A stretch of 64,000 nt of DNA from Planctomycetota bacterium (lineage in GTDB: Bacteria; Planctomycetota; JAJSAM01): positions 48,941 to 112,940 of the forward strand of contig JAJSAM010000043.1 in the NCBI GenBank assembly GCA_024274785.1, in the 5' to 3' direction. The translations under genes were made by a program, and so were the position numbers. Below the pieces are notes generated by a model. The model was given only the letters and a program-made list of their open reading frames with translations. It had not been told where the DNA came from and searched no databases. Positions 18,551 to 28,464 of this stretch are shown here, in pieces (the first letter of the stretch is position 1; every line of letters starts with the position of its first letter).

Positions 18551-19942
18551 GTGGCCTGGTTGGACTTCGAAGTCGAGAGCAGAGACGGCTCGTATCGAGA
18601 GCGCATACGGTTCGTCGGCAAGACACTCACCATCGGGCGGGAAGTGGAGTGCGACATCGTCGTCGGGCACTCCAGGGTTTCCGCCGTCCATGCCCGGATC
18701 ATCCGGTCCGGCCGGCAGTTCCGGGTGGAGGACGCGGGGAGCCGGAACGGCCTTGCTCTGAACCGGATGCCGATCGGGACCGCGGCAGTCCACGGCGGCG
18801 ACATCCTCACCCTCGGCCGCCGCGGCCCCCGGCTTCACCTGCTCGAACTCAACGCCGGGCCGGCCATCCTCCCGCGGGTCATCCTGTCTCTCCTCATTCT
18901 GCTGCTCACCGCGGGCGGCGTCTTCGCGCTCCGGCAGGACCGCGTGGAAGTCTGGCTCAGCCAGGCGCGCCTGTGGCTGCCCGAGTACGAAGGCGCGAAG
19001 TGGTTTGCCGCGAAGATCCCGGTGGACCGGCCCGAGCCTGAGCCTGAACAGCCACCCGAGGAGTCCATCGACCGGCGCCTGCCGGAGAACGGTCCCACCA
19101 GCCGGGAAGCGGAGCCGGGAGCCGGCGACCCGCGAACGAGGGAGCTTCCGAACCCTCCGACCAACTTCGGAGACGATCCCTTCCCGGCCCGGCGCCTCCC
19201 GTTCGACCTCCACACGCCCCTCGCGGATGGGAAGATGACCCTGCCCGGACCGACCGGGGGAAGCGCCCGCGAAGCGCTGGCCCGGACGATGCTCGATCCG
19301 CCGAATCTGGCCGGCTCCCGACCGAAGTTGTCCACGCGCTACGTCTTTGCCGAAATCCGGCGCGGCGTGGATATCGGGACCGTGAACGAGAAGTTGAAGC
19401 TGGCGAAGGCGCAGATTCGCGCGACGTTTCCGGATCTGAACTTCCTGCTCGTCGAGGTCCCGGAGAGTGGCCCGGCCCTTTCAATCCTGCGACAGTCCGG
19501 CGCTTTCGGGTTCCTCACGGCCGCCACCGAGGGGGCTCCGGGCGGAGTGAATGCGAAGACCCAGGCGACCGCGCTGGCGGGGCTGGTTCGAAGCCTGGAC
19601 CCGAACGATTTGCTGCCGCCCTGGGCGGACGAGGCGGCGCCCGGAGATCGACGCGATGCGGTGATCAGCCGGCTGCCTCCCGCGGCCGGCAATCTCTCTC
19701 TGGACATCGAATCCGCCCGCATTGCCTCCCTGGGAGAGCGGATCGTGGTGGTCTATGAGTTGGTCTCCGGATACGGGCTTCCCGGTCTGGGGACGACGAG
19801 GCGGGAGACCCGCGCATTCGTCCTCGTGAACGGAGGAGCGCGGCGCGGAGAAACTCGGGATCTGCCTCTCCAGACCTGGCCGAACGACCTCCGGAAAGCC
19901 GTCGAGCCGATCCTTCCATTGAAACGGGCCGAGGACGAGTAG
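18551..19942 (+). CDS. FHA-domain membrane protein
   Basis: About 463 residues from GTG 18551, which has GGGAG eight bases upstream; an upstream GTG at 18380 would add 57 residues of low-complexity sequence. Residues about 1-95 form an FHA phosphothreonine-binding domain: LTIGREVECDIVVGHSRVS, then SAVHARI and GSRNGLALN. One transmembrane helix follows (VILSLLILLLTAGGVFAL). The C-terminal 330 residues are Pro/Glu-rich and then globular of unknown fold, probably outside the membrane. The stop codon shares a base with the next FHA gene (TAGTG). It likely reads Ser/Thr kinase signals at the membrane. Confidence 0.78.
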   Translation: MAWLDFEVESRDGSYRERIRFVGKTLTIGREVECDIVVGHSRVSAVHARIIRSGRQFRVEDAGSRNGLALNRMPIGTAAVHGGDILTLGRRGPRLHLLELNAGPAILPRVILSLLILLLTAGGVFALRQDRVEVWLSQARLWLPEYEGAKWFAAKIPVDRPEPEPEQPPEESIDRRLPENGPTSREAEPGAGDPRTRELPNPPTNFGDDPFPARRLPFDLHTPLADGKMTLPGPTGGSAREALARTMLDPPNLAGSRPKLSTRYVFAEIRRGVDIGTVNEKLKLAKAQIRATFPDLNFLLVEVPESGPALSILRQSGAFGFLTAATEGAPGGVNAKTQATALAGLVRSLDPNDLLPPWADEAAPGDRRDAVISRLPPAAGNLSLDIESARIASLGERIVVVYELVSGYGLPGLGTTRRETRAFVLVNGGARRGETRDLPLQTWPNDLRKAVEPILPLKRAEDE

Positions 19943-20733
19943 TGGCGGGAATCCACGTCCAGATGCTCACGGGAACCGGACGGGACGGAGAAGTGCTGCG
20001 CCTCCCGGGGCGTCTGTTCGTCGTTGGAAGAGGTAACGGCTGCGAGGTGCGCGTCGAATCCGACCTCTCTTCGCGAGAGCATGCCACTCTCTCCCTCGAA
20101 AGCGATTCCTGGGTGGTGCGGGACCGCGACAGCCGCAACGGAACGATCCTGAACGGCCGGCGGATCACCAACGCCCCGCTGCGTCCTCTGGACGAGATCC
20201 AGCTTGGAACGGGCGGCCCCACTCTTCGGATCGTCACGATGGAGCCGGCCCCTTCCACGCCGGAGAGAGGTGAAGATCCGCCCCGGGTTCCTCGAATCGA
20301 TCGCGACGAAACCGCCGAGTCCTCCGCGGCGACCGATGAGGAAGCGATCCCCGTGGCCGTCCCCCTGCCGGAAGCACCGCCGCGCTCCCCCGCCGCCATG
20401 GCACCTCCGCCCAAGAGATCATCGAAGCCCCGGCGCATGCCCCCGGTCTTCGCACTGCTCGGACTCGGATTCGCCGTGACGGTGGCCATGGGGATCTGGG
20501 GTGGCGAGTTTCCCTACGAACCCGCCACCGCGCCCATCCTGTGGTGCATGGCCGCGTTCCGGTACGTTGCACCGGATGCCCTTCCGGACCCGGGAGCACA
20601 GCTCTTCTTGTTCCGGGGGCTGCTCGCGGGCTACGGCCTGCTCGCCGGATTCCTGCTCCAGCGGCCCATCCGGCGGATCGTGTTCCTGGTCGCCGTCGCC
20701 GGATTACATGTATTGGCGGCGCTGGCGCTCTGA
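19942..20733 (+). CDS. FHA-domain membrane protein (second copy)
   Basis: 263 residues. The N-terminal FHA domain shows FVVGRGNGCEVRVESDLSSREHATL and DRDSRNGTILNGRRI within the first 80 residues. A Pro/Glu-rich linker follows (about residues 95-160), and then three hydrophobic helices to the C-terminus. The GTG start overlaps the TAG of the preceding FHA gene by one base, with GAGGA upstream, so the two are co-translated. No kinase or phosphatase gene lies beside them in the window, so the phosphorylating partner is elsewhere. Confidence 0.78.
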   Translation: MAGIHVQMLTGTGRDGEVLRLPGRLFVVGRGNGCEVRVESDLSSREHATLSLESDSWVVRDRDSRNGTILNGRRITNAPLRPLDEIQLGTGGPTLRIVTMEPAPSTPERGEDPPRVPRIDRDETAESSAATDEEAIPVAVPLPEAPPRSPAAMAPPPKRSSKPRRMPPVFALLGLGFAVTVAMGIWGGEFPYEPATAPILWCMAAFRYVAPDALPDPGAQLFLFRGLLAGYGLLAGFLLQRPIRRIVFLVAVAGLHVLAALAL

Positions 20734-20775
20734 TTATTCCTGTGCCGATGAGGGATGGTCGGTTCTCTTTTCCTC

Positions 20776-22269
20776 ATGGACATTCTCGCACTCGGCCACA
20801 GCGCCTACATCCTCTCGATGGCACCCGATCGTGACGGGGAGCCGGTCAGTATCCTGGTCGATCCATGGCTCTCGGACTTCGCGGTCGGCGACCTCATGGG
20901 ACGGTTCCCCCGCCTCCGCTTCGACGCCGCGGAGCTGCCGGAGATCCATGGGCTCTACCTGTCCCATTCCCACACCGACCACCTCGACCCGGAGTCCCTG
21001 CTGCGGCTTTGGAAAGATCTGCCGCGGCATCCGGTGCTGATCCTGCCGAGCAGCATGCTCTACCTCGAATCGCTGCTCACGAAATCCCTGCCGGGCGCTG
21101 AAGTGCTGGTACTCGAGTCCGAGCGGCCGGTGGATTTTCGCGGACTCGAGCTCACCGGATTCTTCAATCCCGAGCCGGCGCCCAGCAACGAGGATGATGT
21201 GATGCTGCTCGTGGTGGCGAGCGATCGGGAGATCTTCCTCGGCGAGGCCGATGCGCTGCTCCCGATGGCCGACGCCGAGACCCGCGTCGCGCTGACCGAG
21301 ACGCTCTGAGCCCCTGAATTCGAGACGGCCTGCTGGCTGACGAGCAGAAACGAACTCGCCGCCACCATGTCGATGCTCGCGGCCACCGACCTCGAGGATC
21401 GGACCGCGCGGGTCGATGCCGGCCTGACCCGGACGTCCGAGTAAGTGGAGGCCCTCTACGAACCACTCGACGAGGAGTGGGAGGATCTCTGGCAGAACCC
21501 GCGCCTGGTCCGCCTGATCGGAGGGCAGGGGATCTGCTATCCGCAGGAGCTGAACCCGGAGTGGAACCGCGTGCTCTACCCGGTGCGCCTGGCTGACCGG
21601 GTGCGTATGGAGCGGGAGATCTCGGCGGCGTTCGGGTGCCGCCATCGCGTGGAGGAGTTTGTCCCGGGCGCCTCCCATCGAGTGGACGCCGGCGAGGTGG
21701 AGCGCTCGCCGGTAGCCTGGCTCGAACTCCTCGACGACGAGGCGGATCGACACTTCGACCCGGCGCTTCCCCTGATCGACGACTTTCCGGTGGCGCCACT
21801 ACGTTCCGGGAAGCGCGATCACCTGGCTCAGGCCCGTCGGATCGAGGCGATCCTCAACAGTCGGCTCCTCCCCCTCCTGATCGGTGCCCGGCGCCCTCCC
21901 GTGGAGCAGATCCTCTCCGATCATGGCGGCGAGTACCGGATCCGAATCCGTTTCGGCGACGCGTCGGCATTCGACGAGGGCGACTTCGTGCTCGGCTTCC
22001 GGAAGTTCCGTTTCATCACCTCCATGCCGGAGGGAGAAGCCGCGGAGGCCTACTGGGCCAACGACCTCGAGGACTTCCTGACCGGCACCGCCGACGAGTT
22101 CTCGCTCTTCCCGAGAAAGCCCATCGGCGCCCGGAACCAGAGGCTCTGGAACTGCCTCGGCATGCCGTATCTGAACCAGGACCTGATCCTGAGAAAACTC
22201 CGCCTGCACTTCGAGCGGGCCGCCCGGGGAGAGACGAACCGGGACTGGGCCCTCCCCTTCTACTCGTAG
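20776..22269 (+). pseudogene. metallo-beta-lactamase-fold hydrolase, interrupted by two in-frame stops
   Basis: A single reading frame carries one protein across two stop codons: TGA at 21307-21309 and TAA at 21442-21444. The first part has the zinc motif HSHTDHLD and DPWLSD. The middle 44 codons between the stops read as normal protein (FETACWLTSRNELAATMSML). The last part (from 21445) ends with a charged helix and continues without a frame change. Each stop is one base from a sense codon (TAA from GAA, TGA from CGA), so two nonsense mutations explain it best. A start at 20755 is also possible. Sequencing error is unlikely to produce two separate substitutions but cannot be excluded. Confidence 0.75.
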
Positions 22270-22333
22270 CGGGCGACATCAAGGCCGGCGGCCGGGGGGA
22301 CGATCGGACGCTGAGGATTCCGGAATGTGTCGG

Positions 22334-24808
22334 TCAGGGCAGGATGATGCGGGGCCGGCGAACACCGACTCGAAGCTCGGTGGTGCCGTCCATCACCGCC
22401 GGCCGCCCGTCTCCGGCTCGCAGGGCCGAGAGGACGTCCGGCCGCATCTCGAGGTGGCCGAAGCCCTCGGTCAGGACGATCGGGAAGGGTGGGGGGGAAT
22501 CAAGGACATCCGCGAAGTGAAGACTCCCCGCCACCAGGCCGGCGGCGCCGCAAGCGGCGAGCCCGTCGAGGTCCGGCCGCCCGGCGCGGGAGAGGACCGT
22601 GATGAAACCCGGCCCGTTTCCCGAGATCCGGAGGACGCCGGCGGACTCGCCCCCGTGACCCCAGACCCCGGTGATTTCCGTCGCGTCGGTGGTGATGGTG
22701 ACGCCACGGTCGTCCGGGTCGGAAACCACTCCCGGACACCAGGCGGAGACTTCGAGTTCCTCCTCCATCGGCGCGATCAGGATAATGCCGAACTGAAGGT
22801 CGATGCGCTCCACGCGCCCACGGAAGGGAGAGGGGCAGGAGAGCATACCCCTGGCGACGAACCTGGCGGCCAGCGCCTGCCCTCGCTCCACCTCCTGATC
22901 GACCTCAACCTTCACATGGGGCGCGAGCCGCAGCGGATCGATTCTCAGTTCCTTCGCGACCTCCACCGCCCGAAGCACCTGTGCCTGCTCCTCCTTCTCC
23001 CGGACGACGAGCGTCCCGTCCTGCAGAATCCGGGAAACGGTGCCCGCCACCGGGGCTTCGTAGGATTTCTGCCGGAGAAAACCCAGGGAGCGGCGAGCCA
23101 GCACCTGCCCGACGGCGACCTCCTCGCCGACCTCGATCAGGAGGTATTCGAAGAGGTCCGCGGGGTCGGTCTCGATCGCCTTCGCCACCGGCAGGAAGAA
23201 GGGACGGAGGAACTTCCGGGTGCACCGGCCGATTACCGTTTCCGAGGTGACGGTTTCTGATATCTCGACCATGACCTCGCCCTTCGCCGCCATTTCCCGG
23301 CGGACCGAGAGGGGACCGGTGGTCACGGTGGTCCCCGCGAAGGACGCGTCCCGGGCCGGCGGCGGATCGTCGGGCGCGATTCCGCCCCGCTCCAGGATCA
23401 CCAGTCCGAGAGCGTGGAAGAGTTCCGTGGCCAGGGCCGGCTCCTCGACCGAGAGCGCGCCGAGTTGGGGGAACATGAAGACGCTGTCGACCGCGAGCCG
23501 GGTACGACGTTCAGGCGCAAGGGCATCGACCAGCACCCTGGCCGTGGCCGCCCGGGGAGAGTGGGAGAGAATGCCGCCGCTGCCGACGATCAGGTCGTAG
23601 CCGGAAACGTCGAGGCCCCGCTGCTTCTTCTTCACCTTGCGTCGACGGCCGATGGTGCGCAGGGAGAGTTCGTCCTCGCCGAGGCTCAGGGGGGCGCCGC
23701 CCATGACTTCCAGATGTTCCCGAACGGCTTCCCGGATCGCGACGGACGCCAGGGCCCGCTCCAGCCGGACCGCCGCTCCGGTGGCTGGAAGACTGGTGGG
23801 GTCGATGTGCTTGTTCAGGATGCGGTTCCAGGCTTCCCGGGCCGTGAGCTCACCCGGGAGGAGGCTGGTGATGGAGTCGATGCCGGCGGTGACCGCCACG
23901 TTGAACGCGCTGTAGGACATGCCGAGATTCGCGCTGACCGTGCGGAAGACCCGGCCACGTTCCGCGGTGAAGACGTCGGTGGTGGCGCCCCCGATGTCGA
24001 TCACCATCATCCGCTCACTCGACTCTCTCGTGACGAGTTCGAGGATCTTCCCCACCGCGGCCGGGGTCGGGAGGATCGGGGCGGCCACGAATGCACCGAG
24101 GGCGGCGTAGCCCGGCGCGTGGGACATCACGTGCTCCATGAACTGCTCGTGAATGGCGGCGCGGGCGGGTTCGAGGTTCTCCCGGTCGCCATCCGGACGG
24201 AGATTCTCAACCGGGTGGAAGTGGTAGCGATCGGCGAGGGTCTCCCGGACCAGTTCGGTGGCGTTCCGGTTCCCGGCGTAGACCACCGGGAGGCGGGCCG
24301 TGGCGGAGAGCTTGCTGCGCAGGTCCGCCTGGCGCAGCAACTCGGCGAGAAACACCGGCCCGGACATCGCCTCCCCGTCGAATCCGCCGGCGAAGAGCAC
24401 CATGTCCGGCCGGAGGTCGCGGAGCATCTCGATCTTGCGGTAGGGAACGCGGCCGTCATCCAGGGCGATGGTGTCGAGCAGCATGGCCCCAGCGCCGAGG
24501 GCCGCCCGTTCCGCGCTACGCGAGGTGAGCCTTTGCACGAGCCCGGTGACCACCATGGCCAGGCCGCCGCCGGCGCTCGAGGTGAGGAGCAGGGGCAGGA
24601 TCGGGCGATCGCCATCGAGCAGGGGGACTCCGGCGGCCGCCGACAGGCCGGCCAGCGCGGCACGGAGGCCGATGCCCACATCGGCGTGCGGAGCTTCGAC
24701 CGTCGTCGGGGCCTCCCGGCGGACAAACCGCCAGCCGTCATTGCCCTCGGTGAAGAGGATGGCCTTGGTAGTGGTGCTCCCGATATCGACGATGAGGTGG
24801 CGGCTCAT
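22334..24808 (-). CDS. GlmL/MutL-like ASKHA-fold protein with long C-terminal extension
   Basis: 824 residues. The N-terminus LIVDIGSTTTKAILF is the phosphate-1 motif of the actin/hexokinase fold. IDIGGATTDVF near residue 270 is phosphate-2 and VGSGGILSH near residue 405 is the adenosine motif, an order matching MutL/GlmL (glutamate mutase accessory) proteins. Those are usually about 460 residues. Here about 350 more follow, including a barrel-sandwich-like stretch near residues 555-600 (EVGEEVAVGQVLARR then PVAGTVSRI) resembling lipoyl/biotinyl-type folds. No B12-dependent mutase subunit lies nearby. It may reactivate or chaperone a mutase encoded elsewhere. Confidence 0.75.
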   Translation of the reverse strand: MSRHLIVDIGSTTTKAILFTEGNDGWRFVRREAPTTVEAPHADVGIGLRAALAGLSAAAGVPLLDGDRPILPLLLTSSAGGGLAMVVTGLVQRLTSRSAERAALGAGAMLLDTIALDDGRVPYRKIEMLRDLRPDMVLFAGGFDGEAMSGPVFLAELLRQADLRSKLSATARLPVVYAGNRNATELVRETLADRYHFHPVENLRPDGDRENLEPARAAIHEQFMEHVMSHAPGYAALGAFVAAPILPTPAAVGKILELVTRESSERMMVIDIGGATTDVFTAERGRVFRTVSANLGMSYSAFNVAVTAGIDSITSLLPGELTAREAWNRILNKHIDPTSLPATGAAVRLERALASVAIREAVREHLEVMGGAPLSLGEDELSLRTIGRRRKVKKKQRGLDVSGYDLIVGSGGILSHSPRAATARVLVDALAPERRTRLAVDSVFMFPQLGALSVEEPALATELFHALGLVILERGGIAPDDPPPARDASFAGTTVTTGPLSVRREMAAKGEVMVEISETVTSETVIGRCTRKFLRPFFLPVAKAIETDPADLFEYLLIEVGEEVAVGQVLARRSLGFLRQKSYEAPVAGTVSRILQDGTLVVREKEEQAQVLRAVEVAKELRIDPLRLAPHVKVEVDQEVERGQALAARFVARGMLSCPSPFRGRVERIDLQFGIILIAPMEEELEVSAWCPGVVSDPDDRGVTITTDATEITGVWGHGGESAGVLRISGNGPGFITVLSRAGRPDLDGLAACGAAGLVAGSLHFADVLDSPPPFPIVLTEGFGHLEMRPDVLSALRAGDGRPAVMDGTTELRVGVRRPRIILP

Positions 24809-24879
24809 GGCTTGAAGGCTACCCGCTTCCGTGTTCCCGGTCCGCAGGGATTGTCACCCCTCCCCGGTACCATACCGTC

Positions 24880-25671
24880 ATGTATCCGACTCGAGCCCTG
24901 CGCAAGCGACTGGAAGCCCTGACCCGGGCGGCGAAGACCCCTTCCGTGCGACGGCCTGATCGTGTCCTGGAGCCGAAGCCGGTTCGCTATGGGCGGCTGT
25001 TGCCGAAGGTGGGGAAACGACCGCCACCGCCACGGCGGGCCGCCGGAGTGCTGGCCGATCTCGTTCCGGGGAAGGAGGTCGTGGCGCCCCATGGAGGATC
25101 CGCACTGCTGGTTCGAGCGCGCTCCCCCCTGCCCCTCGAACCCGGACCGCCGATACCGGAGCGGATGCTCTTCTTCGACATCGAAGCCACCGGCCTGACC
25201 GCCCTGCCGCTCTTTCTGATCGGGGTCATGGACCGGCAGGGGGACGAGCTGGAGACCCGGCTCTACCTGGCCCGGGACTACTCGGAAGAGGCCGCCGTGG
25301 TTTCGCTCTTCCAAAGGGAGGCAGCCCATGCGGAGCACCTCGTCTCCTTCAACGGCAAGAGTTACGACCTGCCGTTCATACGCTCGCGGGCGGCATATCA
25401 CCTGATGGAGTTCGACGTCGACCTCCCGCACACCGACCTCCTCCACGTCAGCCGGAAGATCTGGGGGAAGGGCCTCCCCAACTGCCGTCTCGGCACCCTG
25501 GAGACCATGATCCTCGGCCGCCCGCGCACCGGCGACATCCCCGGCGCCGAAATCCCGGAGGCCTACCACGCCTTCGTCCGCACCGGCGACGCCGCGGACC
25601 TGGCGAGGATCATGGAGCACAACCGCCTGGACCTGGTCTCGCTGGCGTATCTACTGGTCCTGGCGGGGTAG
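24880..25671 (+). CDS. MrfB/YprB-like RNase H-fold 3'-5' exonuclease
   Basis: 263 residues. The fold is a DEDD-type exonuclease: FFDIEATGL supplies D100 and E102, FNGKSYDLPF supplies D163, and EHNRLDLVSL supplies H247 and D251. All catalytic positions of the family are present. In Bacillus subtilis the homologous YprB (MrfB) works with the helicase YprA (MrfA) in repair of mitomycin C damage. Here it is followed 192 bases later by two MrfA-like helicases on the same strand. It lacks the C-terminal TPR of some homologues, and the first 90 residues are basic and probably flexible. Confidence 0.82.
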   Translation: MYPTRALRKRLEALTRAAKTPSVRRPDRVLEPKPVRYGRLLPKVGKRPPPPRRAAGVLADLVPGKEVVAPHGGSALLVRARSPLPLEPGPPIPERMLFFDIEATGLTALPLFLIGVMDRQGDELETRLYLARDYSEEAAVVSLFQREAAHAEHLVSFNGKSYDLPFIRSRAAYHLMEFDVDLPHTDLLHVSRKIWGKGLPNCRLGTLETMILGRPRTGDIPGAEIPEAYHAFVRTGDAADLARIMEHNRLDLVSLAYLLVLAG

Positions 25672-25863
25672 GGACGCCGCCCGGAAGGAGAAGATCGAAC
25701 CCACCATCGGAGGGACGAGCTTCGTCTCGTCCGCGCACCACCAACGACGGCCGCGCATGGACCCGCGCGGCCGCGACGGGACGCCGCCCTCCGGAGAGGT
25801 GATTCGGGCGACCCTGCGACCGCGCCTGAGGGACGTGTCACCCCCCACCGCTACACTGTCCGC

Positions 25864-28464
25864 ATGCAGTCCCCGGGCCACCCCTCCGCCCTCCAGTCGT
25901 TCATCACCGATCTTTCGGAATCCCCCGAATACCGGGACCGGATCGTCCATCTCCGCGAGGAAGCCCCACGCACCGCCCGCTTCGCCAGATCGGCGGCCCC
26001 CCTGTCCCCCATCCTGCGACGCGTACTCGCCTCGCGCACCATCCGCCGGCTCTGGTCCCACCAGGCCCGCGCCCTCGACCTCGCCCGCAACGGCCATGAC
26101 CTGCTCGTCACCACCGGCCCCGCCTCCGGCAAGACGCTCTGCTACCTCCTGCCGCTGATCGAGAAACTCGCCGCCGAGTCCAACGCCACGGCGCTCCTGC
26201 TCTTCCCCACCAAGGCGCTGTCGCGAGACCAGCAAAAGACCATCGAAGAGACTCTCACCGCCGCCGGTCTGGACCCCGCCATCAGCGGCGTGTGCGACGG
26301 CGACACGCCCGGTTCGCTTCGACGGAAAATCTGTGCACAGGGCCAAATCCTGGTCACCAACCCGGACTTCCTGCACGCGGCCATCCTCCCCCATCACTCC
26401 CGCTGGAGCCGTTTCCTCTCCCGCCTCAGGCTCCTCGTGGTGGACGAGATGCACGTCTACAGCGGCATCTTCGGCGCACACACCGCACAGCTCATGCGCC
26501 GCCTGCTGCTGGTCTGCCTGCGTTACGGCGCGCGACCGCAACTGGTCGGGCTCAGCGCCACCATCGGGAATCCGAAGGGTCTGGCCGCGGCGCTCACCGG
26601 CCGGGAGTTCAAGCTGGTCGCAGAAGACGGCAGCCCCCGCGGAAAACGGACCTTCGTCCTCCTGAATCCGCCCCGCATCCGCCAAACGAAGCGCCGGTCC
26701 AGGCGAAGCGCCAACGTGGAAGCGATGGAGATCTTCACCTCCCTGCTCCGGCGCGGCATCCCGACCATCACCTTCAGCAAGGCCCGGATCACCGCCGAGT
26801 TGATCCACTACTTCGCGGTGGAGAAACTGGCAAAGGACGCTCCGGCGGTGGCCCGTCGGATCTCGCCCTACCGGGGCGGGCTGCTTCCCGAGGAGAGACG
26901 GAAGATCGAGGAGCGGCTCTTCTCCGGCGACCTGCTCGGCGTCAGCACCACCAGGGCGCTCGAGCTCGGCATCGACGTCGGGGGCATGGATGCCAGCGTC
27001 ATCGTCGGCTATCCGGGGACCCTCGCCTCGTTCTTCCAGCAGGCCGGGCGCGCCGGACGGCGGGATCGCAACTCCCTCGTGGTGCTGATCGGCCTCGACA
27101 CCCCGACCAACCAGTACGTGCTTCGCCACCCGGACTACCTCTTCGCCCGATCGATGGAGGAAGTGGTCTTCGACCGGGAGAATCCCTGCGTCCTCGCCGG
27201 GCACCTGCGCTGCGCGGCCCAGGAACTGCCGGTCGGCGTCGCGGAGGCGCCGGGTTTCGGCCGCCACGCCCGCGTCGCCCTCGAGGTGCTCGAGGAGAAT
27301 AGAAAAGTCCGCCGCATCGACCATCACTGGTACCACGCCGCGGGAGAGATCCCCCAGCACGAGATTTCGCTTCGAGACGCCACCGACCGCAACGTCATCG
27401 TTACGGAAGCCTCCACCGGCACGGTCCTCGGCGAGGTGAGCAAGTTCGACGCCCCGGCGGTAGTCCACCCGGAGGCCATCTACATCCACCGGGGGGAGAC
27501 GTTTCGGGTGCTGACTCTCGACTTGCGGAAGTCCATTGCCCGGGTCAGCCGCGAGGAGGTCGACTACTACACCCAGTCCCACGGCGCCGAAGACGTCCAC
27601 CACATCGATCACCTCCACCGCGAGAAGCCTTTCGGGACCGGGCGGGCGTGCTACGGAGAGGTCACCGCCCACTATCGGATCCACCTCTTCGAGAAGATCC
27701 GCTTCTACAGTCTGGACGCCGTTTCCCGGCACGGTCTGGACCTGCCGATCTACCCCATCGACACCGTCGCCTGCTGGATCGTGCCGCCCGAAGACGTGAT
27801 CCGGGAGGTGTTCCGGCTGGGGCTCGATCCGGTGAGCGGGCTGCGAGGCATCGGCTTCCTCCTGCGGACCCTGCTCCCGCTCTTCGTCACCTGTGAGACA
27901 CTCGACCTCTCCCACTCGGTCGGCTGCCTGAATGCTCCCTGGCAGGCGGTGTTCATCTGGGAGCACTATCCGAAAGGGCTCGGGTTCACCGAGCGGGGCT
28001 ACGAGATCCTCGACGAGCTGATTCTCCGCGCACGCGAGGTCGTGCGGGATTGCGCCTGCGCCGACGGTTGCCCACTCTGCGTCGGCAAGCCGCTGCGGCC
28101 GTACACCGTCCTGAATCCCGAACGCGGGGAGGGCTCGATTCCTTCCCGATTGGCGGCCCTCGCGCTGCTCGAAGGCCTGGTCGGTGATGGCACCCGATTG
28201 ACCGAGCCGGACGCTGGCGCCCTCACCGGCACCGACGACGCCGCGGAGATCCGCCTGGCCCGCACCATCCGCCGCCACCTCGAGCGCCAGCGCGAACCCG
28301 ATGTGTTGCGGCCTCCCCCGCCCGGGCATCCCCCCGGATTTGCCGCCCCGGAGGAGGAAAGCGTTCTCGGCCTGACGGATGCGAAGCGCCGGGGGGATCG
28401 ACGGCGGGAATTCACGAAGAAGCTCGGCCGCCTGGCGGCCGGCAGACGGAGAAGCGGGCCATGA
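25864..28464 (+). CDS. MrfA/YprA-like DEAD/DEAH helicase with Zn-binding C-terminus (first copy)
   Basis: 866 residues. Helicase motifs in order: TTGPASGKTLCYLLPL (Walker A, about residue 80), VVDEMHVY (DExH), GLSATIGNP (motif III), and QQAGRAGRRDRN (motif VI, about residue 395). A C-terminal DUF1998-type region ends in DCACADGCPLCVG near residue 728, giving the four cysteines of the MrfA zinc site. The family unwinds DNA 3' to 5' in mitomycin C repair with an exonuclease partner. The last 120 residues are an Arg-rich tail absent from the second copy. The ATG of the next gene overlaps the stop (ATGA). Confidence 0.85.
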   Translation: MQSPGHPSALQSFITDLSESPEYRDRIVHLREEAPRTARFARSAAPLSPILRRVLASRTIRRLWSHQARALDLARNGHDLLVTTGPASGKTLCYLLPLIEKLAAESNATALLLFPTKALSRDQQKTIEETLTAAGLDPAISGVCDGDTPGSLRRKICAQGQILVTNPDFLHAAILPHHSRWSRFLSRLRLLVVDEMHVYSGIFGAHTAQLMRRLLLVCLRYGARPQLVGLSATIGNPKGLAAALTGREFKLVAEDGSPRGKRTFVLLNPPRIRQTKRRSRRSANVEAMEIFTSLLRRGIPTITFSKARITAELIHYFAVEKLAKDAPAVARRISPYRGGLLPEERRKIEERLFSGDLLGVSTTRALELGIDVGGMDASVIVGYPGTLASFFQQAGRAGRRDRNSLVVLIGLDTPTNQYVLRHPDYLFARSMEEVVFDRENPCVLAGHLRCAAQELPVGVAEAPGFGRHARVALEVLEENRKVRRIDHHWYHAAGEIPQHEISLRDATDRNVIVTEASTGTVLGEVSKFDAPAVVHPEAIYIHRGETFRVLTLDLRKSIARVSREEVDYYTQSHGAEDVHHIDHLHREKPFGTGRACYGEVTAHYRIHLFEKIRFYSLDAVSRHGLDLPIYPIDTVACWIVPPEDVIREVFRLGLDPVSGLRGIGFLLRTLLPLFVTCETLDLSHSVGCLNAPWQAVFIWEHYPKGLGFTERGYEILDELILRAREVVRDCACADGCPLCVGKPLRPYTVLNPERGEGSIPSRLAALALLEGLVGDGTRLTEPDAGALTGTDDAAEIRLARTIRRHLERQREPDVLRPPPPGHPPGFAAPEEESVLGLTDAKRRGDRRREFTKKLGRLAAGRRRSGP

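Noticed and set aside
21307..21444. Stop-codon recoding (selenocysteine or pyrrolysine) in the hydrolase
   Set aside because: Two different stops (TGA and TAA) are involved and no SECIS-like hairpin was recognised; nonsense mutation is simpler.
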